Shown one piece after another: positions 8,043 through 16,946 of a DNA stretch of 64,000 nt. Location: the NCBI GenBank assembly GCA_050013875.1, contig JBEKEK010000005.1:37790-101789 (forward strand), given 5' to 3'. Position 1 is the stretch's first letter, and each line of letters opens with the position of its first letter. Both the position numbers and the translations under genes were made by a program. Origin of the DNA: Trebonia sp050013875 (GTDB lineage Bacteria; Actinomycetota; Actinomycetes; Streptosporangiales; Streptosporangiaceae). The notes under the pieces are model-generated. The model saw only the letters and a program-made list of their open reading frames with translations. It did no database searches and was not told where the DNA came from.

Positions 8043-10209
8043 CCATTACCCGGTAGATCATTACGTCTGAATTATGGTAGACGGCCGTCCAGCCGGGCGC
8101 GTGGGCGACGTCTTTTTCCATCTTCGCCATGCCTACCGGATCGTCGTAGTAGACGGCGTAGGCATTCTCTCTGCGGCTGAATATTACATACGTGTTGGTG
8201 TAGTGGAAGGACGCTATCCACTTGTCGACTGCGGCAACGTTGGCGTCAGTCAGCCAAGCCATGCCCGGCTCGGTTGGAAAATCGGGGATGATCAGCGAAT
8301 TGAAGAATCGGTAATCGGGCGCCTCGAGAGTTGGGAAATCGTTCGCGGCCAGCACGAACATCGATCCGCTGGGGGTGTGGGCATACAACCAGAGGCTGGC
8401 CGACAAGTCCTGGGAGGTGAACCCGTCCACGGACAGCGAGGCATAGTTTCCTTGCATCCCCAGCAGGACAGTGACTACCCAGGTACAGCTGACTAGCACC
8501 CGTCTCCACACCGTCGCGCGGATCTGAACGAGTGAATTAGCGATGAGAATCGTGCACCAGGCAGCTGAAAACATGTAGACGCGATAGATAGCCTCGCCGC
8601 CGTAGTCCTGGCCGAAAACGACCAAGATCGGCGTAAATGCCAATATGGCCGGGATCGCGACTTGGCCAAGCGCCCGCCGATGTCTCAGGATTGAGACCAC
8701 GGCGGGCAAATAAAGGATGACACCGAGAATATCGACGACTTTACCCGAGAATTCGTGGGCTCCGTAGTTAGTCGTCCCCTGAATTCCTGAGGCGTTGTCG
8801 ACCGCGTTCCCGCCGCTGAACAGCCCACCATACTGGGAAGCTATCAGGCCATAGCGGGGCAGCAGGAAGATCACCGCCAGGGCGATCAGGAGTGCCGTCA
8901 GCTTCCAACCGCGCCACAGCACGCCCAGCACCACCAGGCCGCCGACTTGCACGATCACCATGTACGGCGTGAGTTGGTGGGCGGCCACGATGGCGAAGTA
9001 AAGGACGATGACCATGGTGAAAGCCAGCCCGCGCTGCATCGGGCTAGCCGCCGGGGGACGGGGCATCCCAGTGAGCAAGCGTGCGCGCAAGCGTGAAATC
9101 CTGCCGGTACGCTCCCCGCCATCGCGGTGATCGCGCGCCGGCACCAGCAGCCAGCGCACGATAATCGTTGCGATGCCAAGCCACAGGAGGTAGCCGAACG
9201 CCTGCGGCGAAAGGTAGTCCTGGCCGACCCAGGCGATGAAGCCCTCGTACAAGAACAGGGCGAGGTAGGCCGCACGACGGTTCACCGTGAGCATCCGGAA
9301 AATGCCAAGCAGCAGCAGTCCGTCCGCCAGTTCGAACGCCAGCGGGCCCCAGGCGGCGAAGCTCAGCGGTCCCATCTTGGCGAGCCCGCTGACCGATGCG
9401 ACGGCGGTAAATAGTGCCGGCCACTGATCGTAGATGTTGGAGGGATCAGTGATCTTCCCGTAAGTGCTGAATGACTGGATAATTCCAATGTGCTTATAGA
9501 CCCACTCATACTCCGGTACCTTAAACAATATCGGCACCGTGGCGTATATCACCACCATGAGGGCCACCACGTAGGTGATCAGCAGCCATGCGCGGGGAGT
9601 TCCGCTCAGCAACTCCGCCAAGCCGCCGCCAAGCAGAAGCGCCAAGCCGAGGAAGTACCAGATGTTCGCGCTGGCCAGCAGCCCATAGGGGCTTATCGAC
9701 TCGACCTGGACCTTGCTTATCCCATAGCTCCACGCTGCCAAGCCGACGATGAGCGGAATCAACCGGGCCCACAGTCGCTGCCCGCGCGCGGAGGGCACGG
9801 TCCACGTCGGGAGGCCACCGCGCCACACCCGGATGGCGCAAGATAGGACGCTCAGGACGGTGACAGCCAGTAGCGCCTTGGGATGCCAGGCAGTCATCCA
9901 GAGCATGACCGCGGTTACGATCGCGGTCACCGCGAGGCTGATGGTGAGCGTGAGGCCGGCTTGGACTACGCCATCCTCGCTGTCAACCCAGCACATCACG
10001 GCCGCGCCCGGCGACACACAGGCAATGAGCAGTGCTCCCGCCAGCGCGGGCCAGTGGCCGGGAAACGTGAATAGCAACAGGATCGCGACGATGCTCGCTG
10101 AGATACCGATGAGCGCTGTGACCGCGGTCAGAGCGCCATGCGGTTTCGACTCCACGCCACGCCGGGGATTCGCCGCCCGCGGTATGGTCTCGGCCCTCGC
10201 CGCATTCAT
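8032..10209 (-). CDS. Large multi-pass membrane protein, polymerase or GT-C-like (putative Wzy role)
   Basis: 725 residues from ATG 10209, preceded by GGAGG six bases upstream; an earlier GTG at 10230 lacks such a site. About a dozen or more hydrophobic helices cover residues ~30-575, then a soluble C-terminal ~130 residues with a VILF- and Tyr-rich domain. An HQLTPYM loop resembles motifs in actinobacterial GT-C-like membrane glycosyltransferases. I do not recognise a named family. It is translationally coupled to the flippase, so a polymerase, ligase or lipid-linked glycosyltransferase is the best guess. Base composition is less GC-rich than the neighbouring housekeeping genes. Confidence 0.6.
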   Translation of the reverse strand: MNAARAETIPRAANPRRGVESKPHGALTAVTALIGISASIVAILLLFTFPGHWPALAGALLIACVSPGAAVMCWVDSEDGVVQAGLTLTISLAVTAIVTAVMLWMTAWHPKALLAVTVLSVLSCAIRVWRGGLPTWTVPSARGQRLWARLIPLIVGLAAWSYGISKVQVESISPYGLLASANIWYFLGLALLLGGGLAELLSGTPRAWLLITYVVALMVVIYATVPILFKVPEYEWVYKHIGIIQSFSTYGKITDPSNIYDQWPALFTAVASVSGLAKMGPLSFAAWGPLAFELADGLLLLGIFRMLTVNRRAAYLALFLYEGFIAWVGQDYLSPQAFGYLLWLGIATIIVRWLLVPARDHRDGGERTGRISRLRARLLTGMPRPPAASPMQRGLAFTMVIVLYFAIVAAHQLTPYMVIVQVGGLVVLGVLWRGWKLTALLIALAVIFLLPRYGLIASQYGGLFSGGNAVDNASGIQGTTNYGAHEFSGKVVDILGVILYLPAVVSILRHRRALGQVAIPAILAFTPILVVFGQDYGGEAIYRVYMFSAAWCTILIANSLVQIRATVWRRVLVSCTWVVTVLLGMQGNYASLSVDGFTSQDLSASLWLYAHTPSGSMFVLAANDFPTLEAPDYRFFNSLIIPDFPTEPGMAWLTDANVAAVDKWIASFHYTNTYVIFSRRENAYAVYYDDPVGMAKMEKDVAHAPGWTAVYHNSDVMIYRVMVGN

Positions 10210-10304
10210 CGTCGCCTCCAGTAGGCACACCGACGCACAAGGCGCTGGGGCCAGATTCGCTAGTGATTACCGCCGCGGCCGTGGACCCGGCAGAATGTCG
10301 CCGC

Positions 10305-11135
10305 TCACGGCGGTATCGCCAGCACGCCGCTTGCCTCGGCAGTTGTCATTCGGCCGGCTTCCGGGGGACCCCAGCCGGCCAAACGCCTGCCCAGGTGCCA
10401 GACGCGCTGCTTGGAGTGAGTCCAATAGCGGTTCGCGCCCGTTGGCCGCGAACGGACCATGGCCAGCAGTGCTTCCGGAGTGGTGCCCTGCGCCACGGTC
10501 AAGCGCGGCAGCGCCCAGCGGTCGTCTCCTTCTTGTACGGGCAGTTCGCTGACAATGCACGCCTGAGCGAATCCGATCTCACGCACCGCGCGGCGCGCCC
10601 GGGCGGCATGGTAACCGAAAGGGTACGCGAAGCTCGGCACGCCGCGTCCCAGTCCCTGCTCGAGCTCCGCCCGGCTCTCGGCCGCATCACGGTGCACGAT
10701 CTCCGCATCGTTAAGGTCCGCCGCGAGGTGCCGTTTGCCGTGCGAGCCGATCTCAAACCCGGCCCGCGCCATATCATCGATCGCGGACCAGCTAAGCGAC
10801 GGCCGCATGGCATCCTCGCCACGCAGCCAGCTGGCCCGGGTACCGATGAACGCGGTCGGTATGAAGAAGGTCGCGGGCAGCCCGTAGCGCAGCAGGGCCG
10901 GTGCGGCACCGTCGGCGGCATCGGCGAGCCCGTCGTCAATGGTGATCGCCACCGCCTGGCGGCCGGCTTCGAGCGCCGAAGGCACCTCACTGAACGGGAT
11001 GACATCCAGCCGCTGTTCGCGCAGCGCCGCTAGATGCTCGTCGAACAGTGACGGATCGACCGTCAGTCTTGCGAACGTGCGTGTCGTCTCGGTGGCGATG
11101 CTGTGGTACATCAGTACCGCGACTGATCCCGCCAC
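10305..11135 (-). CDS. Polysaccharide deacetylase (CE4/NodB-like)
   Basis: 276 residues from GTG 11135, two bases past the stop of the upstream GT2. The frame is open further upstream but that part overlaps the GT2 and has no homology. CE4 motifs in order: VLMYHSI near residue 8, ITIDDG with Asp67-Asp68 (metal and base), SHGKRH with His132 and His136 (metal), and FAYPFGYH near 169. Motifs are complete, so activity is likely. There is no clear signal peptide, so it may act on cytoplasmic lipid-linked sugars or be exported another way. It sits in the minus-strand run of GT2 genes and probably removes N- or O-acetyl groups from the polymer. Confidence 0.85.
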   Translation of the reverse strand: MAGSVAVLMYHSIATETTRTFARLTVDPSLFDEHLAALREQRLDVIPFSEVPSALEAGRQAVAITIDDGLADAADGAAPALLRYGLPATFFIPTAFIGTRASWLRGEDAMRPSLSWSAIDDMARAGFEIGSHGKRHLAADLNDAEIVHRDAAESRAELEQGLGRGVPSFAYPFGYHAARARRAVREIGFAQACIVSELPVQEGDDRWALPRLTVAQGTTPEALLAMVRSRPTGANRYWTHSKQRVWHLGRRLAGWGPPEAGRMTTAEASGVLAIPP

Positions 11136-11137
11136 AC

Positions 11138-12139
11138 TTATCGAACCATCCCCGAGATCACGCCGATCCCAGCAGACGCGACGCCGGCCACGATCGCACC
11201 GGACTTGAGGAGCCCGCTGATGTCGCCGTGGCGGGCCGCAGCCCAGAGACCGGCAGATATACCGGAAGGCAACGTCCGGCGCAGGTAGTCCCGCTCGCTC
11301 TGCAATTTCTCCTGGCGGCCGAGCAAACGGGCCATCTCCAGCTTCCCGGAACCCTCCAGGTAGGTCCGCCGCAGGAAGTAAGACCATTTCGCGCGGCTCG
11401 CTGGAACATGGTGCTCGACAACTGCCTCGGGCACGTATATCCATTTGGCAGTCGGGGAACTGGCACCCATGCGAATACACAAATCGGTATCCTCCGGGTT
11501 GCTGCGGTCGCCAACCTTCCCGAAATCAGAACGGAAACCGCCGACGGCCTTAAAAACTTCAGCGCGCACCGCCATGTTCTCTGCCCAAACGTTTCTGATA
11601 ACGCTCTGGCTGACCGGCATCCCGCGATAGGAGGCGCCTACGACCCAGTCGAACTCGGCCGGGAACCAGCTCGGCCGCCCTGTCGCCCACCCCGCCACAA
11701 CACCGCCGCCGGTACCCACAACCGTTGGATCCGCGAAGGGCTCAAGCAATCGCGGCAGCCAGCCCGGGTAAACTTGGACGTCATCGTCCAAGAACACGAT
11801 AAATGGGGTCTGAACCCGTGCGGTGCCGGTATTCCTGGTAGTCGAGACACCGCGTCGGTCGGAGTTAAGGACAGTCGTAATCTGCGGCCAGGTTACGCGG
11901 ATCTTCTCGTACAGCTCTCTATTCTGGTCAACGGAGATGACCACGCCTGCCGGCAGATCCGCATCAGCGAGCAGGCTTTCGACCGCACTTGTGAGATGCG
12001 ACCACCGTTTCATATCATAGGTAGCGATGACAACGGTGGCATCGGACGCCTTGATAGCATTGCTACGTTGGTCCTGTGCGGATTTAGCCAGTCGCTTTGA
12101 CATGCTCGAAGCCTCGAAGTCGACCCCTACATCAGCCAT
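11138..12139 (-). CDS. Glycosyltransferase family 2
   Basis: 333 residues from ATG 12139 (ATG 12103 is possible). Residues 35-41 are VVIATYD, the first GT2 strand. RRGVSTTRNTG is the nucleotide-binding helix region, and FLDDD at 116-120 is the DXD metal site. A NPEDTDLCIRMG stretch gives the late acidic ED motif. A C-terminal Gly/Ala-rich helix (about 305-330) may touch the membrane. The layout is the same as in the GT2 at 14849, with which it shares RNTGTAR and similar spacing, so the two are paralogues. The next gene (CE4) starts two bases after its stop. Donor and acceptor are unknown. Confidence 0.85.
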   Translation of the reverse strand: MADVGVDFEASSMSKRLAKSAQDQRSNAIKASDATVVIATYDMKRWSHLTSAVESLLADADLPAGVVISVDQNRELYEKIRVTWPQITTVLNSDRRGVSTTRNTGTARVQTPFIVFLDDDVQVYPGWLPRLLEPFADPTVVGTGGGVVAGWATGRPSWFPAEFDWVVGASYRGMPVSQSVIRNVWAENMAVRAEVFKAVGGFRSDFGKVGDRSNPEDTDLCIRMGASSPTAKWIYVPEAVVEHHVPASRAKWSYFLRRTYLEGSGKLEMARLLGRQEKLQSERDYLRRTLPSGISAGLWAAARHGDISGLLKSGAIVAGVASAGIGVISGMVR

Positions 12140-12200
12140 TGTTTACTTGCCTTCCGTGGAACCGGGAGAGCAGCTCCGGGATAATCACCGGCAACCCCGT

Positions 12201-13073
12201 TCAGGAGATCTCCGCTGTCTCCGCGCCGACCAGCGGATGGGCAGTCAGTGTGGGGGGCACCGGAAATGGGTTCGTCGCGGCCTTGATAGCGTGACTTGGT
12301 GCTGCGGTTTTAATAGCCTGGTGTGATTCTCCGCGGCCTGAGAACCATTCCCGCACGATGAACTTCGCGATGCGCATCCCATCACGGACGACCTTCAGGT
12401 TGCTCATCCCGTGCAGGCGCAGGTGCTCATAGCTCGGGATCTCCTGAATCGCCAGGCCGACCTTGGCCGCCCGGACATTCATAACGGTCTCGATCTCGAA
12501 ACCGTCGCAGTCCACTAGGTCGAGCTTGGACAGGTGCCTGGCCCAGAAAGCGTTATAGCCGTAGCACAGGTCTGTGTAGCGCGTACCGAAGAGCCTGTTC
12601 ACCAGGACGCTCAGGATCCTGTTGCCGAGGTGCCTGGAGAATGTGATGTCATCGCTGCCGCCGCCGCTGGCGAACCGGGAGCCCTTCGCGAAGTCGGCAC
12701 CGGTGGCAAGAGCGGCGACAAAGCGCGGGATCTCCTTGCCGTCGGTCGACCCGTCGGCGTCCATCATGACTATGATCTCGCCTTTGGCCGCCTCGAAACC
12801 GACCTGCAGCGCGTCACCCTTACCGCGGCCTTCTTGGTGGACGATCCTTACATCGGGATTCAGCTTCTGGGCTACGGCGACAGTGTCATCGGTCGAGTGT
12901 CCGTCCACCAAGACGACTTCATCGACCCATTCAGGAATCGTCGCGAAAACATGCTCAAGGTTCCGCGCCTCGTTCTTAGCTGGAATGACAACGCTAACAC
13001 TCGGCATGATCGCCACACCGCGCCCCCTGGCACGGTAACCAGCGAACTCAGACTTCCCGGAAGCCTCAGACAT
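12201..13073 (-). CDS. Glycosyltransferase family 2, dolichyl-phosphate-mannose-synthase-like
   Basis: 290 residues from ATG 13073, which has AGGAAGG seven bases upstream; the frame also offers starts at 13079 and 13091. VSVVIPAKNEARNLE starts the GT2 domain, VDGHSTDDT is the second loop, and MMDADG at 103-108 is the DXD motif. GSRFASGG, CYGYNAFW and the later C-terminal part are typical of polyprenyl-phosphate glycosyltransferases of the DPM1 type. No membrane helices are evident. It may load a sugar onto polyprenyl phosphate or add directly to a lipid-linked chain. It is the first gene of the minus-strand run that continues to 5940. Confidence 0.85.
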   Translation of the reverse strand: MSEASGKSEFAGYRARGRGVAIMPSVSVVIPAKNEARNLEHVFATIPEWVDEVVLVDGHSTDDTVAVAQKLNPDVRIVHQEGRGKGDALQVGFEAAKGEIIVMMDADGSTDGKEIPRFVAALATGADFAKGSRFASGGGSDDITFSRHLGNRILSVLVNRLFGTRYTDLCYGYNAFWARHLSKLDLVDCDGFEIETVMNVRAAKVGLAIQEIPSYEHLRLHGMSNLKVVRDGMRIAKFIVREWFSGRGESHQAIKTAAPSHAIKAATNPFPVPPTLTAHPLVGAETAEIS

Positions 13074-13091
13074 CCCCATCCCTTCCTGCAC

Positions 13092-13561
13092 CTAGAGTCC
13101 ACCGCCAGAAGTTGAGCGGCAGCGGTCACGCACGTCGCTCGTCCGGGGCAACCAGCTCGTCCGGGGCAACCAGCAGGCCCCAACCCGGGCATCCGCTCCC
13201 AGGACCCAGTCGCGTGCATCGGCGCACCAGCGTCCTCTCAGCCATCACTTGCCCGGGGAGCGCTCGCCAACGAACAGACAACCCAGGAGAGATCGTAGCA
13301 GCCACCATCAATACAGGTTAGAAACTCTCAAGATTGCATAATCTGACACGACGTGTTCGGACTTGAACCACTCGTGACGAGGCGGAATTAGATTCCAGAC
13401 GCAACCTAATCGTGATGCTGGCGATGACAACCAAACGCGGGTATTGCTACCCGTAATTGGCTGGATGCATTGAGTCGTCGCTTGGCGCTTGGCCTTTATG
13501 GCGATGCCTGAGATCGCGCCTGCCCGCCGGGCAGAAGCTGGGGGCAGCGAGGCGCGGGGGC
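13092..13561. other. Intergenic region with an AT-rich tract and an 18-bp tandem duplication
   Basis: No credible gene is seen in these 470 bases. An exact tandem 18-bp duplication (13138-13155 and 13156-13173, CTCGTCCGGGGCAACCAG) lies upstream of the GT2 at 12201. The part from about 13310 to 13500 is clearly poorer in GC than its surroundings and may hold the promoter of the minus-strand GT2 run. A short CTGCCC-GCC-GGGCAG hairpin at 13520-13534 could end the GH16 transcript, but it lacks a T tract. Confidence 0.5.
13138..13173 (+). repeat. 18-bp exact tandem duplication
   Basis: Two adjacent identical 18-bp units, CTCGTCCGGGGCAACCAG, in the gap upstream of the minus-strand GT2. Possible slippage product or paired operator; no open frame uses it. 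Confidence 0.85.
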
Positions 13562-14671
13562 TCAGCCGTTCCAGCTGAACTGCTCTGCCCAGTCCACGGT
13601 CATGGTCTCGCGCGGCGCCGGGGTGCCGGTGGTGTCCTGCAGGTTCTGGGACTGCAGGGCCATGTTCATCGTCAGTGCGGGCTGGTACGCGGGCGACTTC
13701 ACCTGATTGGCCGGCGCGGTAAAGATGACGTGGCCGTCGATGAGCCAGGACACACCCGAGGGCGTCCACTCCACGCCGTAGGTGTGCCACTCGGTGTCGC
13801 TGTTGGCGACGCCGCCGTCCGGGCCGTTGCTCTGCGTGTACGGTCCGAGGCACGTCCAGGTAGGCGATGAGCCACATATGTTGCCCACCGTGTTGATCAG
13901 GCTGGCATAGGTGCGCGAACGGTCACCGCGGTCCTCGTAGATGTCGATTTCCGGCGGCCATTGGTAATTGGCGGGCCACAGCAGGAATATGTCAGAGAAG
14001 TACTCGCTGGAAGGCTGATAGTCAGCCTGCAGACGCGCGAACCAGGCGCCGTACTCCTGGGGTGCGCCCAGGTATTTCATGCCGCAAGAATCTATGCCGG
14101 AGGCCATGAAATGCGCTTCGCCCCCGCTGAACGTGCACATGCTTGGCAGCCACTGGGCCACCTGCCCGCTCTCGCCGCCAGGCACGGCGTCGTAAATATT
14201 CCAGTTGGCCGGGGCGCTGTCGCCGCTGAAATCCTGGACGTACTTGAGGGTGAAGCCGGACAGGGCGGCCGCCGGACTCTGGCCGGAGGGATCACCGCCG
14301 TTCTGTCCTCCGGCCAGAGTCCCGGCCGGCGTGGCGGATGGCGTGGCGGTCGTAGTGCCAGCCTTAGCGGCGGACGCTTTCGGCTTACCCGTGGCTTTGG
14401 GGCTGGGCTGCAAGGTTTTCCCGTTCGCGATCGCCCGGCTGATCATCTCGGGCGCACCGGTGCCCTGAACGCTACTGCCGGCCGCGGCCGTGCCCAGCTT
14501 GACCGCGGTGGCCGCCTGACTGGTGGGATTAGCGACACTAGCGCTGCAGGCAGCAAGGGCGGCGAGTGCGGCGACCGCGCCGGCACCCAGCAGTCCGCGC
14601 CTCACCGGCCACTGTTGACGGGCCAGAGTGACCTTTGCCCGACTAGCAGCCTTCTGTCTCATCTCCCCCAT
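13562..14671 (-). CDS. Secreted GH16-family glycoside hydrolase, lipoprotein
   Basis: 369 residues from ATG 14671 (ATG 14662 is also possible). A twin-basic N-terminus, hydrophobic helix (about residues 25-40) and LAAC lipobox mark a lipoprotein signal. A Pro/Ser/Thr-rich linker runs to ~130. The GH16 jelly-roll follows, with catalytic Glu241-x-Asp243-x-x-Glu246 in PEIDIYED. GH16 enzymes cut beta-1,3 or beta-1,3-1,4 glucans or transfer such chains. This one differs in detail from the other two GH16 proteins here (15959, 18542), so it is probably another subfamily. A role in trimming or remodelling the exported polymer is inferred from position. Confidence 0.88.
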   Translation of the reverse strand: MGEMRQKAASRAKVTLARQQWPVRRGLLGAGAVAALAALAACSASVANPTSQAATAVKLGTAAAGSSVQGTGAPEMISRAIANGKTLQPSPKATGKPKASAAKAGTTTATPSATPAGTLAGGQNGGDPSGQSPAAALSGFTLKYVQDFSGDSAPANWNIYDAVPGGESGQVAQWLPSMCTFSGGEAHFMASGIDSCGMKYLGAPQEYGAWFARLQADYQPSSEYFSDIFLLWPANYQWPPEIDIYEDRGDRSRTYASLINTVGNICGSSPTWTCLGPYTQSNGPDGGVANSDTEWHTYGVEWTPSGVSWLIDGHVIFTAPANQVKSPAYQPALTMNMALQSQNLQDTTGTPAPRETMTVDWAEQFSWNG

Positions 14672-14680
14672 GGGGGAGAT
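14661..14680. promoter_or_regulatory. 20-bp perfect palindrome over the GH16 start
   Basis: ATCTCCCCCATGGGGGAGAT reads the same on both strands and contains the ATG at 14671. It could be an operator, a structure hiding the start codon, or chance. Confidence 0.4.
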
Positions 14681-14848
14681 TATGGCCTAATTCACGCTTG
14701 GCGCGGGTGGCTTTCAGCCAGTCGATGCGCTGGCCGGCGCGTCGCGCGGCCTCGTGCCGCCGCGGGTCTCACCTGCGAGGGAGCCCGGTGTTAGAAATGT
14801 CCAACATGTGTTTACGATTTCGCCCACGAGCGTACACTCGTTGCACCT

Positions 14849-15850
14849 GTGTCTTGGATGTGGCAGCACAGTGATGTGCGACTACATGTGGAGGTTCCCG
14901 ACGTGCGTGCCCCAGAGATCTCTGTGGTGATCTGCGCCTACACCGAAGAGCGGTGGGAGCAGACGTGCGCCGCGGTTGACTCGGTTCGCCGGCAGAGCCT
15001 GCCGAGTCTCGAGATCATCCTGGTCACCGACTGCAACGCTGCCCTTTTCCGGCGCGCCACGGTAGCCATGCCTGACGTGACCGTGGTGGAGAACCAGGAG
15101 CGCCGGGGCATCTCCGGCGCCCGCAACACCGGGACTGCCCGGGCACGAGGCGAGATCATCGCGTTCCTCGATGACGACGCGACCGCCCATGAGGACTGGC
15201 TGAAGTTCCTCGCCGACGCCTACGAGGACTCCGCGGTCATCGGAACCGGTGGTTTGACGGTCCCGCAATGGCTGACGGCGCGTCCCTCCTGGATGCCTGA
15301 GGAGTTTTACTGGGTCATCGGGTGCAACTACCTCGGCCTGCCGCCCTCCGGGGCCAGGGTCAGGAACCTGATGGGTGCGAACATGTCGTTCCGCAGGGAA
15401 GCGTTCGACCTGGTCAAGAGCGGGTTTACCGCGGGCATCGGGCGGACTGCGACCGGACGGCCGTTCGGCTGCGAGGAGACCGAGTTCTGCATAAGGCTCA
15501 GCCGGGCCCTGCCGGGGGCGCTCCTGGTGACCGATCACCGGGCAGTGATCTGGCACAACGTCCCCAAGAGCCGCTGCACTGTCTCGTACTTCATCTCCCG
15601 CTGCTACGCGGAGGGCCTATCCAAGGCGCAGATCGTCGCGAGCGTTGGCGGGTCTGACGGTCTGTCAACGGAGTACGCCTACGCCACAAGGAAGCTTCCG
15701 CTCGCGGTGGCGCGCGGTGTCGCCGACGTGTTCCGTGGCGATCCGGCCGGTCTCGGCCGGGCCACGGCGATCATCGCCGGCCTCGCCGTGACCGCGACTG
15801 GCTACGCGAGAGGCAAGGTCGGCCGGCCGGGTCGGGCGCGGGCAGCGTGA
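14849..15850 (+). CDS. Glycosyltransferase family 2
   Basis: 333 residues from GTG 14849; ATG 14858 is in frame. ISVVICAYTEERW (residues 24-36) is the first GT2 strand and loop, RRGISGARNTG the nucleotide region, FLDDD at 106-110 the DXD motif, and GCEETEFCIRL the late acidic motif. A C-terminal hydrophobic stretch near 300-320 may be membrane-associated. It is a paralogue of the GT2 at 11138 (same length and motif spacing). It is divergent from the GH16 lipoprotein at 13562. The sugar it transfers cannot be predicted. Confidence 0.85.
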   Translation: MSWMWQHSDVRLHVEVPDVRAPEISVVICAYTEERWEQTCAAVDSVRRQSLPSLEIILVTDCNAALFRRATVAMPDVTVVENQERRGISGARNTGTARARGEIIAFLDDDATAHEDWLKFLADAYEDSAVIGTGGLTVPQWLTARPSWMPEEFYWVIGCNYLGLPPSGARVRNLMGANMSFRREAFDLVKSGFTAGIGRTATGRPFGCEETEFCIRLSRALPGALLVTDHRAVIWHNVPKSRCTVSYFISRCYAEGLSKAQIVASVGGSDGLSTEYAYATRKLPLAVARGVADVFRGDPAGLGRATAIIAGLAVTATGYARGKVGRPGRARAA

Positions 15851-15958
15851 GCACAGCGAAACACCGCGCCCTATGCGGTCAGAAGCGGCAACTGCCTCAT
15901 CCATGCTGGTTTGCGGTGGTAGCATCCACGCTCATGCCGGGTCCCCGTCTAGCGCCCG

Positions 15959-16939
15959 GTGGTTGGATGCTTCGTGTACACCGACGATAGGCCCGGCCAG
16001 CAGGCTCCGCCGTCAAGGGAAAGACGGCGCCGTAAGCCCTGGGGCACCGAAGCCGTGCTGTCCACGGTGCTTGCCGCTGGGGTGGTCATCGCTGTTGGCG
16101 TGATGGCTTACGCGTCGCTCGACGGCTCGTCGAAGTACGTGTCGGCGAGCGCGGTTTCGACTCCTAGCCCGACCCACAGCTCGACGGTCCATAGCCAGGC
16201 GCAGTCAACCGTGGGCCAGGCGAAGAAGGTGGACGCCGGCCCCCCGGGCACGTGGAAACTGGCCTTCGATTCTGATTTCTCCGGCCCTACTCTCGACGCC
16301 GGCGTGTGGTCGACCTGTTATTGGTTCGCTACCTCAGACGCTGGCTGCACCAACAATGGCAACAGCAGCGAAGAGAAGGAGTGGTACCAGCCCTCCCAGG
16401 ACCAGCTGAGCGGCGGCATCCTGCACCTGACCGCGCAGCATGAGCCCACCGAAGGCGCGTCCGCGAAGGGCGCGCCGAAGGAGTACTCCTGCCGGTCTGG
16501 CATGGTCACTACCGCGCCTGGCTTCAATTTCGAGTACGGCTACGTGCAGATGGTCGCGCGGCTGCCGTACGGCAATGGCCTGTGGCCGGCCTTCTGGCTC
16601 GCTGCCTCGAATAAGAAGTGGCCGCCAGAGGTCGATATTTTCGAGCACTGGAATTCCGATGACAATACCGGTGCCTACTTGCATCCCTTGAAGGGGGTAC
16701 GGCAAGGCGGGCGAGTCCAGGCGGTGGCAAACCTCTCCCAAGGCTGGCATACCTTCGCACTTTCGTGGACCAAGAACAAGCTCACCTGGTACATCGACGG
16801 CTATCAGATGTTTAGCACAACGACCAGCATTCCCCGGCAAGACATGTACATCATCGCGAACGTGGCTGACACAAGCACCGCTGCCACATCGTGCTCGGGA
16901 ACGATGCTTGTCAAGTCGATTAAAGTGTGGCAGCCCTAA
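15959..16939 (+). CDS. Membrane-anchored or secreted GH16-family glycoside hydrolase
   Basis: 326 residues from GTG 15959. A basic N-terminus precedes one hydrophobic helix (about residues 31-52), a signal anchor or signal peptide without a lipobox. A Ser/Thr-rich linker runs to ~90, then the GH16 domain. Glu224-x-Asp226-x-x-Glu229 in PEVDIFEHW is the catalytic motif, and the C-terminus ends in a VKVWQP-type last strand. The catalytic domain closely resembles that at 18542 (shared NNGN, EEKEWYQPSQDQ and LPYGNGLWPA). Expected substrates are beta-1,3 or mixed-linkage glucans. It converges on the FMO-like gene with a seven-base gap. Confidence 0.88.
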   Translation: MVGCFVYTDDRPGQQAPPSRERRRRKPWGTEAVLSTVLAAGVVIAVGVMAYASLDGSSKYVSASAVSTPSPTHSSTVHSQAQSTVGQAKKVDAGPPGTWKLAFDSDFSGPTLDAGVWSTCYWFATSDAGCTNNGNSSEEKEWYQPSQDQLSGGILHLTAQHEPTEGASAKGAPKEYSCRSGMVTTAPGFNFEYGYVQMVARLPYGNGLWPAFWLAASNKKWPPEVDIFEHWNSDDNTGAYLHPLKGVRQGGRVQAVANLSQGWHTFALSWTKNKLTWYIDGYQMFSTTTSIPRQDMYIIANVADTSTAATSCSGTMLVKSIKVWQP

Positions 16940-16946
16940 CGTACGC

